Of a stretch of 64,000 nt of DNA, positions 12,936-22,822 are shown piece after piece; the stretch's first letter is position 1, and each line of letters opens with the position of its first letter. This DNA is from Agelaius tricolor (lineage: Eukaryota > Chordata > Aves > Passeriformes > Icteridae). The notes beneath the pieces were generated by a model. It did not search any database. It was not told the DNA's origin and saw only the letters and a list, made by a program, of their open reading frames with translations. Made by a program: the position numbers and the translations under genes. The stretch is from the NCBI GenBank assembly GCA_023055355.1, contig JALJCS010000001.1, positions 93,295,381-93,359,380 on the forward strand. Reading direction: 5' to 3'.

Positions 12936-14440
12936 AATTTTTTTTTCCTTGACTCTGAGAAGCCTGGGTACACCAATACCAAGCACACAGATCTACATAA
13001 AGACTAAAAGAGAAGGTTTGTTTCCTAATGTTTAGGGTAGGGAAAAATCTGTTTGGAGAAGTCAGGAGAATGAAGGCATACAGAAGTATGAGTACACATG
13101 GAAAACACATATCTTTCTGGATTTTGACAACTTACTTTTATGTCTCCTGCAGCAGAGCTAAATTTGGAAATCTTATCCCATAGGAAACTTGCGTATTTTA
13201 ACATTTGCTTTTTTCCTCAAATCAGGACAAAAATATTATAATGAAAATTCCAGAAAAATATGAATCTGGAGGCATTCTGACATTCCTTAAGTTGAAGCTT
13301 TATCTCTCAGCTAATTCAAGTAAGCAGACATGCTTTAATTTTTTTTTTTTTTAATTAAGCTACATTTTCCCAGTGACACCTCACCTCAACAGGACTGGAG
13401 CTCAAAGTCCTGGGCAGTGCTCCTGCACTACAGCTGGTGTCATAAGTGTCATATCCATGCAGGCATCATGAGTGCCACTTTGCATTAGGCTATTAGAGGC
13501 TTTCGTCCTGCGTTAAGCGTGGCCTGTAGAAGCAGATACCAGTCTTTCTTCTTACAAAGGGATGTGCAGATGGTGGATTTGAAACAACATTCCTGAAGCA
13601 CTTTAGATAAAAAGGTATATCAGATAAGGCCCTGAGAAAATGTCTCACTTGTTTTTCAGTAAAAAATCTTGGTTCATCTGGCTGGCTTTTTTGAAGAAAG
13701 CATTTTCCTGAGCTATGCAGAAACAAAGACTGGAGGTATGAAAACTCTGGGAAACCTCCTTCTCTCAGTTGCACTGTTTGCAAGGCTTCCTGCTTCCTGG
13801 AAAACCACATTCTGAGAGCACCATAACCTAAAACCTTCACAGCAGCAGCACCTCTGCACAGGGAAAAAGCTCCAGAGGAAAAGCTGCTTGGCACACAAGT
13901 ATTTATCTATTTTTAGCTCCTGCCTTGATGATACCATGTCATAAGACCCCTTTTATTTCAATAGCCATTCCTGAGCCTTTGTGAGGACTTGGTTAGCAGC
14001 TTTTATGAGGCTGAACATTTTCTTTTTGGTCTACACACATACACATGCTCGGTATGCACTGCACATGCATGAATAGATGAGATGTAGGACAAGTTTTGTG
14101 GGCTTTGTGGCTATGGACAAGCACACTAATGGTGTAGCCTTTGTGCAAGATGTACTTAAGGTGTCATGGACAGCTTACACTGTCATATATGAATGAAGAG
14201 GACACAGCAAGCATTTATATCTTATTTCCATGGGTTAGTAAACGTGGCTGATATTGTATTATCTGAAGTTGGATATGAGTCACCATAGTGGATTATACAT
14301 TTTATTTTTTATTCATAGTTGCTCACAGTTTTTTAACTCCATGTGAGGTCAAGACCCTCACTAGCATAAATTTATATTGCCATATTTAAAGTAACTGAGC
14401 TATGTTAGTTTATACTGTCTAGGAGCTGGCATTCATACAA
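12936..14440. other. unique noncoding DNA
   Basis: No repeat family recognised. Overlapping minus-strand open frames at about 13.5-13.9 kb have no recognisable domain and are treated as chance. A T12 run sits near 13339. Confidence 0.5.
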
Positions 14441-14670
14441 TTTTAGTTGTTAATTGCCAGGGCAATTGCAAATGTCCCTATTTATGAGAAGTTCTGACAA
14501 TTAGATCAATTCCTTTGTACTTGGAATTCATGTTGTGTTTGATTAGATGTAAATTAATTAGACAGAAGCTGATTGTATAGACATCTTTGTGGTTAGTATT
14601 CTAATTAACAAAAACAAATCTCCTCTGACAATGTATCTTCCGACCTCCCCAAGGAAAGAAATTGTTCTTA
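14441..14670. promoter_or_regulatory. possible conserved noncoding element (homeodomain-site-rich)
   Basis: Within about 230 bp there is a 7-bp inverted repeat with a 2-nt gap (AATTGCC AG GGCAATT, 14452-14467), an ATTTGCA-type octamer-like half (reverse of TTGCAAAT), GATTAGA, TAATTAGA and TTCTAATTAA. Such density of TAAT/ATTA cores in non-repetitive sequence is common in vertebrate developmental enhancers. It also arises by chance in AT-rich DNA. Conservation cannot be seen from one sequence, so this is a low-confidence inference. Confidence 0.22.
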
Positions 14671-16759
14671 TTATCTATCCTGTACAAAGCATGCACACCT
14701 TGGGGATAGGCAAATAGACAAATCATTTGGCTATAAATGCACTTTTGTTTTTGTCTGAGCAAAACTAAATGTGGCTGCATACTTTTGTATTAGAGATGTA
14801 TTATATTGAGCTATGGATGTTTGTTAGAAAACACTGGTCCTGAAAAAGTGTCAGGATCTGGCACTGCTTTCCAGGATGGTCTATACTTTGACTTTAAGAT
14901 CTGAAATGAAGATGTATGAAACAGACCAGCAGCTGTTGATGGTCACAGCTGGGGAGTAAATCAACTGTGGAACAATCTTAATCCATACTTTTGAGAAATG
15001 GTCCAGGCAATCGTTCCCTAAAATAAAATCATTCTGAAAAGGAGTAGTTTCTCCCTCCCAGGTAGGACAACTTTTTTTAAATACTGTCAAAGCTAAATCA
15101 CCTATATAACAAAAGCATTTATGCATTTGGTAGATGTTAAAAATATCATGTGCAGCATACACTTTTATTAAAACATCAGAAGAAATTTGATTTTTGAGTG
15201 AAGGGGCTGAAACCTCAATAGAAATATTTCTGTCAGTGCAAGATTATTTCTAGCTTATTTATGGCTTTACAAGATGTCTTGTATGACATACACTGATTGT
15301 ATCACATGCATCCCTTTCTTATTATTCTGAAACATTGGAATAAACATGAACACTTTTCACTGCTTAAATGGTTCTACAGCAATTATGTTGAGGTTTGCTC
15401 ATCTTATTTCATTAGAAAGCAGTTTGGACATTCCCAATTGAAAATGCTTTTATGGTTTACCATGTTCCACTGGCAAAATTTTGAAGGGAGTGGATTGTTG
15501 CACCACCATTTTGAAGAATTTGGACAGCTAAGATTTTCAAGTATCCTGGAAAAGTTGTCTTGGAGGCAACTCTTTTAATCAGTAACTTTAACATGTTTCT
15601 GCCAATGTAAATTATTCTGGTCTACTGCAGAACCGTCAATAAATTTCATCAGTTTAATATTTAGTATCCACCCTCTGTAACTGGGAAAAGGCAATGCCAT
15701 AAGCTAAAAAGAAACACTCAGGATAGTTACAAGTACTTCAGAAATATCTTCAGATCTTTCAACAATTGGACAAGTTACCCACATTCTTTCAAAATGCTTA
15801 AAGTTTATTGGCATGTGAAATTCTTAGCTGAATGGATAGATGAAAAAAAAATATTTTGCAATCACTTTGGGCAATTTCTTTCTCCTAATTCCAGGAATGG
15901 TCTGGTTAATTAGCACGCTTTATACACAACATTTGGCTGTCTGATCTGCACAGATGTACAATCTGTGCTCTGCTGGTGATCCAGCTCCAAACATGCCACA
16001 CTCCAGCTGCTTTCTGTGTATTGGCAGAAGCAGTATCTTTACTGCTACATTTTAATTTTTTAAAATTTTATTTTGTTTTTACTTCTATCCTTTTTTCTTT
16101 TTCTTCTTAACTTTATCAGTCATAAGTTAGGAACTTGAATCATTACATTTTAATACAAAACTATTTTACCTCAGGCAGCTTTTCCAGAGATGATGTAATC
16201 AGTATGATAAAAAAGACCCTCGTGAAAAAATAGCTTTGATGGCAAATCCTAGCAATAAGTTAAAGAAAATCCATCGATACAATTTCATGGAGTCTAAAAA
16301 AATTATTTTAACATAGTTTGATTTCTGTTCTTCCTATTTTGAAGAGTTGAAAGACTTTCAAAGTGCTCCATAAGACATTAAGAGGGTGTAATAGATCCAC
16401 AGTTTAGATCACAGAGTCTCAAGGATCTGATGAAAAAACTTTCTTTAAAATTAGACACTAGATTTAACTACAGCAAAATTACATAGCCTTTCAACTTCAC
16501 ATATATTTGGTGTTCCTCAGAGAGAGCAGAGCTGCCTACATACATTGGTGGGTACCCTCTCCATGGCAGTAGATGGCCATTATCTGTGACATTATTCACT
16601 CAATAGCTGTTTGGGGATTTTTTTTCTGTTATAAAGATACAAATTTCAAACTATAAAAAAGAGGGGCAGAAAAAGGGAAACACTACAGCAGCAGAGTTCA
16701 AGGCTAAGTGCAACAGTCACAGAACTTCAGACAATTCTCTCTCCAGCCTGTCATGGTCC
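14671..16759. other. unique AT-rich noncoding DNA
   Basis: No gene or recognised transposon. A T-rich and pyrimidine-rich patch lies at about 16050-16110. The plus-strand open frame at 15.3-15.6 kb has no ATG-driven or domain evidence that I can support. Confidence 0.55.
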
Positions 16760-17022
16760 CTGGTGTATTTGTCACTCCTCCCAGCTTTGTGCCATCAGCT
16801 CACTTACTGAGGAGCCATCTGCCCCTATATCCAAGTCACTGAAGGATAAGTTAAACAATACTGGGCCCAGTATTGAACCTTCAGGTGTACCACTAGTGAC
16901 AAGCCTCCAACTAGACCCTGTGTCCCTGGTTATGATTGTCTAGGATCTGCCATTCAGCTAGTACTCAACCCTCACAGTCCACTCAGCCAGTCCTCATTCC
17001 CTCAATTCACCCGTGAGGATAC
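16760..17022 (-). mobile_element. CR1 reverse-transcriptase fragment, 3' half (split by LTR)
   Basis: Translated on the minus strand this gives [19 protein letters not shown], matching the CR1 ORF2 reverse-transcriptase motif B region (usually TSGVPQGSVLGP). Further left, at about 16780-16811, is a decayed motif C: the usual FADDTKLGG reads with a stop and a D-to-G change as *ADGTKLGG. The copy is therefore dead and old. It is the 3' part of one CR1 insertion whose 5' part resumes at 17707 after the LTR. The true left boundary may lie 20-40 bp further left; the CR1 3' UTR is missing. Confidence 0.88.
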
Positions 17023-17706
17023 TGTAAGGCTCCAAACAACTTGATCAATGAGGTTTTTAACAGGGCTTATCGTTTTTTATGTACTCTGAGTTGGATGCAC
17101 AGGAGAAATAATGACAAGATATTCTGAAGAAGTCAAAACAGCAAAAAATATTTCACCAGCAACTTTAGAAAATCAGAGATCTTTGGCAAAGGGTTTAGAA
17201 CAAAATTCAAGCAACATAAAACGCTTCTCAAAGTATTAACTTAGCCCATTAAACTTAGCAAACTTCAAGCCTATTTGATTTCAAGTTACTCAAGAATTCC
17301 AAATCCAAGTTAGAAGAAGAAAGAGAGAAAGACAGAAAAGATTCAGAAAAGCACATATATGCCTACCCACTTCTGAGTCCTAAGGATGATAGAAAGTCCA
17401 AGAGGTTGGGTCCAGACAATATGACAACCTTGTGTTCCACCTTAAATAGCCCTTTGCCTTCTTGGGCCCTTGCCTCAGGTGGGATTTCTGGTTCTTTGGC
17501 CACTCAGGTGCTGGGTTAGAGGCTCCAGGGGCAGGTGTGGACCATTACCTCTGATGTGCCATGATTGGTAGCTGCAGGGCTGGGATACAGGCTCTAGGGG
17601 TGTGGGGTAGGGCACTGCCTCACATGGGCTAGGCCCAAACTGTCCCTTTCCCCACACATGTGCATCCCAAAATGTCTCAAGGCATTAGTTGTTCCAACCT
17701 CTCACA
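17023..17706 (-). mobile_element. solo LTR of an endogenous retrovirus (inferred)
   Basis: A 684-bp non-CR1 segment interrupts the CR1 reverse-transcriptase region. On the plus strand it begins TGTAAGGC and ends CTCACA, the TG...CA inverted termini of retroviral LTRs. The flanks GATAC (left) and GGTGC (right) both fit the single GATGC/GATGT expected in intact CR1, consistent with a diverged 5-bp target-site duplication. On the minus strand there is a TATA-like GCTATTTAAG (plus 17441-17450) about 260 bp in, then a pyrimidine-rich stretch (plus 17312-17340), giving minus-strand orientation. No canonical AATAAA was found. No internal gag or pol sequence is present, so a solo LTR left by recombination is the simplest reading. 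Family unidentified. Confidence 0.7.
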
Positions 17707-18195
17707 GGTGCTGTGATACAGTGTCGAAAGCCTTGCTAAAGTCAAGATAGACAAAATCCACTGCTCTCCCCTCATTTGTTCAGGCAGTTGTTTCATCACA
17801 GAAGGCAATCGGGTCGCCAAAACATGACTTACCTTTAGTGAATCCTGGTTATTCTTGGTCAGCTTGTCATCCCTGTGGTAGAAGGAGGTGCATCATCACC
17901 TTTCCAGGTGTTGAGGCAGGGCTGGTTGGTTGGTACTTCCCTGGGTCCTGCTTCTTGCCCTTTTGGAAGATGAGGGTGACATTTGCTTTCTACCAGTCCT
18001 CAGGCACCTCTCCTGATCTCTACAACCCTTCAAAGATGTTCATGAATAGCCTCACTGTTGTGTCCACCAGCTCTCTCAGCACTGTGGATGCATTCTGTCA
18101 GTGCCCACAGACCTATGCATGTCAAATTTGTCTAGTTCTCTAACCCAATTGTCCTTGACCAAGGGAAAGTCTTCAGTCTTGAGGCTGATGGTGAC
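17707..18195 (-). mobile_element. CR1 reverse-transcriptase fragment, 5' half (split by LTR)
   Basis: On the minus strand the sequence next to the LTR translates as DFVYLDFSKAFDTV, the motif A of CR1 reverse transcriptase with its catalytic Asp. Farther upstream in the element (plus about 17941-18000) it reads EDW*KANVTLIFQKGKKQDPG, matching the fingers region of CR1 ORF2. Stops and frame changes show it is inactive. Together with the 16760-17022 piece it represents about 0.75 kb of ORF2 middle, truncated at both ends. The plus-strand open frames that overlap it are shadows. Confidence 0.9.
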
Positions 18196-18921
18196 TTTCC
18201 TGTGTAGAAGTCATACTTTGACTAGTAATATATCATCTCTGACACAGAATTGCTATAACACTTCTCTGAACACACCAACAGTGTTATTAATCAAACTGTT
18301 TATATACAGAAAGCCTTTATCCATGATATATTTGTTTTCTTCTAAAAATTGTTGGTTTTCTTCTGATCGCAGTTTCTGGTATCCCAAGGGAGCACCTGTT
18401 CATATTTCCATTTTTCTTCTTCCGATAAAGGACAATTATTACAAAATCTATGACTGTAAGATTAAGGTCATATTTTATTCAAACATTTTAAGGGAGTAAA
18501 GTCACTGTTCAGAAAAAATAACCTGCAGTACTATCAGAAGTACCAGAAGTAATGAAACTTTCTGTCATCTAAAGTAGACCAAAATTTCATATGAAATATT
18601 TATGCAATTATAGAGTTGATAGTGGAGTCCCTAGAAATGATAACTGCAAGGTCTATTTTCTGAAAAATGTTACCTCTGAATCTTGTGCATGTAGGAGTAA
18701 CGCTTTTAGTGTATTTTTATTTAATGTTATCATAAGTTAGCACTGACAGGTTGGACCATAATGGCAGCTTATAGAAAGTTTTTATTAGACAATATATTTA
18801 GGTATATTTAGGGGTCAAGACGACCCCCTATATCCCTCATTGCCTTTGTGTGCCTGGGTGCCACATAGACATAAGGAGAAATTACAGAGGAGCAGGAGGA
18901 GCTCTCTGCTGGGATTAAACC
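18196..18921. other. noncoding DNA between CR1 copies
   Basis: AT-rich sequence; no gene. From about 18748 to 18915 the composition changes and includes a 6-bp hairpin (GGGGTC AAGAC GACCCC). This part may belong to the neighbouring CR1 insertion or to an unrecognised repeat. Confidence 0.45.
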
Positions 18922-19193
18922 CAGTAATGGCTTTAAACTAAAAGAGGGTATATTTAGATTAGATACAAGGAAGAAGCTTTTTACAATGAAGGTTGTAAAA
19001 CACTAGAATAAGTTGACCAAGGAGGTGGTGGATGTCCCATTGCTGAAAATATTCAAGGTCAGGTTGAATGGGGATGTGAGCAACATGATCTAGTTGAAGA
19101 TGTCCCTGCTTGTTGCAGGGGAGTTGGATTAATTGACCTTTAAGGGTCCTCTCTAGCCGAAACTATTGTATAATTCTATGATTCTGTGATTCC
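18922..19193 (+). mobile_element. CR1 3'-end fragment
   Basis: It starts at TAATGGCTTTAAACTAAAAG and AGATTAGATACAAGGAAGAA, the conserved CR1 3' region, continues through a degenerate GGAGGTGGTGGATGTCCCAT segment, and ends in GTATAATTCTATGATTCTGT, the typical CR1 terminal ATTCTRTG repeats. About 270 bp are kept with many substitutions. It lies in opposite orientation to the CR1 at 16.8-18.2 kb, so it is an independent insertion. Confidence 0.9.
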
Positions 19194-21753
19194 CAAGATG
19201 GCCATGGTGCCATGGCCCTGGGGCAGGGTGAGACTGCAGGGAGGTGGGGAAACCAGCAGGGCAGCTGGAGTCAGTGTGGTCATGGCCTCAGGCATGGGAT
19301 GAGCCCTGTCCTGATGCTACAGTGCCTGCCTGGAGCAGGCATTGCTAATAAACAAAAGCAGGGCTATGAAGCTAAGCATGTCTGGTCTGCCTCAGTCCAA
19401 GAAAACAACGGTTTTTTACAATTTAGAGGGGTAGAATGGTGAAGAGTGGTCACACTGGCTTTACCTTTGCTCCCAAGAGGAAACATTATGGTATAGTCCT
19501 AAATGTCAGCACTCTGGGCCAAGCAATAACTTTTAATGTCATCATAACCAAAGGACATTTAGAAAGTTTGTGAGGGAAGTTTGGGATTCAGCCATATATA
19601 CGCACATCAGCTCATATATAAATTCAGTCATTTCTTAGACTTCCTCAATAAGAATTTATTTGTACTTCAAACTTAAAGTATGAGATTTATGACTTCCAAG
19701 CACTGCTTAGCTAGAGCATGTAGCAGCATGTCTGCTTTTCTATGCCATTGGAGCACAGCATTTCCATTCTCTCACCTTGCCTGTTCACGTTTTAGCTCCT
19801 ACTGAGACAGCAGCATAACTGCCTCCTCCTCTAAGGATGGATACTGGCATGTGAGTACTGGCTTGCTAGGCACTGAAATGAGTGCCACAGCTTTTTTCTT
19901 TTTGGCAACCAAACATCTGTCTGATGTAATAATAAACCTTCATGTAGGATTTGGGACAAATTTTATTTAAAGATGAGGAGATAAAAGCCTTTATGTTCCT
20001 CTTTGAATTCTGAGTTCCTGTCCATTCAGACCTAAGCACAGTTGTGTGCTGTGGCAGAGCCTTGCAATACAGTAATTAGCCATGCTGGTGATTACCCTGA
20101 GAACAATAGTGGTGGGTAAGAGTTGCTTATGTTTTGAGTGACTTCTGAATGTGCCAGCCTTGTGGAAGGTACAAGTAGGTTTGCCTCTCAATGACCATGA
20201 GTCACTGATGGGGAAAAATTTATGTCCTGGCAAATCAATAGGAAAGAAAGGCTTTACCCTGCTATTTGCTAAACATTCATCACTTTTGCAGCAGAAGAAT
20301 TTCTAAACAGAGTTAAACCCCTTGAAAAAACTGTGTCCCTTTAAAATCAGCAGTTGAGGGCTGCCAACATCTTACAGAGCAGAGAAACTATGGCTTTATT
20401 TTGGACCTGTTGGGACAAAACATCTTTCTGTGCTAGAAGAGAGAGAAAAGACAAAGGTGAGCAGCTGAGGAGATGCAGAAAGAGCTGCTTACCACCTTGA
20501 ACTGAACTCTCGATTGTTGTATATGTAACCAGAGATACTGATTCTTGTCTGAATGCCATAACCTGGCCTTCTGAGTTACCTCTGTGCCATGATGTTCACA
20601 GAGGCACAGGGAGCTAACTCAGTTGCCTATTCAAAGTCCTTTTAGAGCACGATTATGGGGCTGACTTTGTCAAAGTCTACCCATATCTCATTTTCAAAAA
20701 ATGCCCCAACCATTAGAGAGAAAAGGGAAGACAGGTATTCTGTTCCAAGTTAATTATGTATGCTCTCATAGGGGAAGGAGCATATTGCACTTCAATTATT
20801 ATTTTTCTTTATTCTTTACTCTAAAACAAGAAATACGGTGGTTTTATAACCACTAACTTTCGTCTCCTACATGTTCTCCAGAGTCAGTTTGTTGTCATCT
20901 ATAACTCATTTCTTTGGTTGTTAGGTGTAATGGCAGAAGATAATGTGTTGTTGGTTATAGATCACATCAGAAGAATGAGCCCTTAGGTCATGTCTGGTAA
21001 AGTATTGTTTGCTTGAATAATAAATGAGCTCTTATAGCCAATGGCACTTTCACATAGGTATCCTAACTGATGCAAGGGGTAAAAATAAAACCAAGGCAAT
21101 CAACAGATACATTTAGGTCCATTCCTGATGGAAACAGTTATTTCAAGTTCTCTACTGAGTCATCCTCAGGTTCAACAGACTGACTATTAAAGTGAAATGG
21201 GGCATACTAGAAACATTATACAGTTCCTGCAAAATCACTAGCTAAAGTTGCAGACCCTGGAAACTCTCCTGACTGTCTGCTGCAGACAGCTTTGCTAACT
21301 CAGAGCTGCTGGATAGGGAGCTCTCAGGCCTTCCCTGAAGAGGTCAGGTTTACGTGTCCATAGACATCTGCTTAAGTCCTCTCACTCCATTCTCTCTATA
21401 CCTTGATATCTTGATTTTGATAGCTGCAATTTTAACTTCTAATTTTATTTTGATGAGGTGTTTCACTCCCTTGAGTGACTGCTTAGGAAGCAGGAAGAAG
21501 AAAATTTTATAGGTTAATGAATTCTTGAAAGAACACATGCACTTACTTCCTGAAGAATGAAATAAATAAAGGCTCCCAAGAAATCTAATTTCTATAACAC
21601 TGCCCTATTTTTCCTGTACTGGGACTTCTTTAGTGAAAGGTTAGGAAGTCTTTTCCTTTTTTGTCCTTTCAGGACAACAGCAAAACTAGAGAAGATGAGT
21701 TGTCCCATCTTCCTTTCCCTCAGGAAATTGTCCCCCAGGAGCAATTAATAAAA
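19194..21753. other. unique noncoding DNA
   Basis: The first 150 bp are GC-richer (GGCCATGGTGCCATGGCC-like palindromic words at about 19200-19220) but match no repeat I know. The rest is ordinary AT-rich sequence with short chance open frames. Confidence 0.5.
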
Positions 21754-21902
21754 TCATAGAACCATCTAGACTGGAAAAGATCATGGAGTCCAACCTTTGA
21801 TCAATCATCACTCTGTCAACTAAACCATAGCACTAAGTGCCACATCCAGTTGTTTCTTGACCAACTCCCTGGGCAGGCCATTCCAATTCAACCTAACCCT
21901 TA
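21754..21902 (-). mobile_element. CR1 3'-end fragment
   Basis: The plus strand reads TCATAGAACCATCTAGACTG then GGAAAAGATCATGGAGTCCA, the reverse complement of the CR1 3' terminus. It continues with CACATCCAGTTGTTTCTTGA and CTCCCTGGGCAGGCCATTCC, two well-known CR1 3' UTR blocks. The copy is about 150 bp, 5'-truncated, and noncoding. Confidence 0.88.
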
Positions 21903-22743
21903 ATTATGCCAACACAACACCATAACCAGACCAAGTATGGGTTTTTTCAGGTATATACACCTCTCTTCATTAAAATATTTTAAAATTTCTCTTGGTGTTT
22001 AAGAAAACTGCATTTGAAAATATAAACCTCCATAACCCTTGCATTTCTCTCATGCAATTCAAAGAGCTGAATAAAATATGGGTGTTGTTTGAACCACTTA
22101 ATTCTCACAGATAATCAGTATAGAAAGTTTAAGAGATTCATTTCAATACAAATGGACATCTAGACTGGTCAAAATACTAGCCATTATAAACTACATCTGA
22201 TGATACCTCTTTCAGACACTTTATTAGTAATCTAGGTATTTGAGCAGGAAACTTGAGGTTGAAATGATAAATTGATTTGGAAATACTCACCTCTTCAAAA
22301 ACATAGACACCAAGTAAAGCTCTCCAATGTCCCAGTTTTAATTCCAAAGCCATATTTTATCCTTATTTCAGTATATTGTGTGTGAACTGCACCACCATTT
22401 CTCTCTTTCTCTTGCTTTGTATCTGAATGATGGAAAATAAAAGTAAGATTTTTTTTTTCTATAAACTACAGCTTTCAACTGTTTAATGTACCAGAAGAAA
22501 GATGGAAAGACATTTGGAGGATCATTTCAAATTTCCTCTCAGGGCTTCAATTCTGTTAATGTTTGTGTGTGATAAAATCTAAATTTTCTGGCTTCTATTG
22601 GCAATATTAAGGCAAAAAGCTGGCTTCACTGACTTTACTGGGAACAGTCCTCCATCAACAGTGCTCACCTACAGTGAGCTGACTGGCCATTAAAAGAAAG
22701 GGGTTCAGAGCTCAGAACAAAAACTGTATCTTAGTCTAGGATG
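21903..22743. other. unique AT-rich noncoding DNA
   Basis: No gene or recognised repeat. Confidence 0.55.
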
Positions 22744-22822
22744 AAATGGGATCCCTCCTTCTTTTCTTCTGCCCTATATATATAATATATAGGGCAGAAG
22801 AAAAGAAGGAGGGATCCCATTT
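22744..22822. repeat. perfect 38-bp inverted repeat with 3-nt loop
   Basis: The left arm (22744-22781) begins AAATGGGATCCCTCC and the right arm (22785-22822) ends GGAGGGATCCCATTT. The arms are exact reverse complements over all 38 positions around the loop ATA, with an AT-dinucleotide centre. The 32 bp next to the AT core are complex sequence, not simple repeat, so chance is excluded. Complete identity implies recent origin, gene conversion, selection for pairing, or a sequencing fold-back artefact. An RNA from either strand would form a near-ideal hairpin, somewhat shorter than a typical pre-miRNA stem-loop region with bulges. Confidence 0.97.

Noticed and set aside
13493..13937. Two overlapping minus-strand open frames of 133 and 74 codons
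   Set aside because: Overlap in two frames of the same strand and lack of any recognisable motif point to chance absence of stops in a GC-richer patch.
17838..18499. Plus-strand open frames of 101 and 132 codons
   Set aside because: They lie antisense to, or run out of, the minus-strand CR1 ORF2 fragment and have no independent support.
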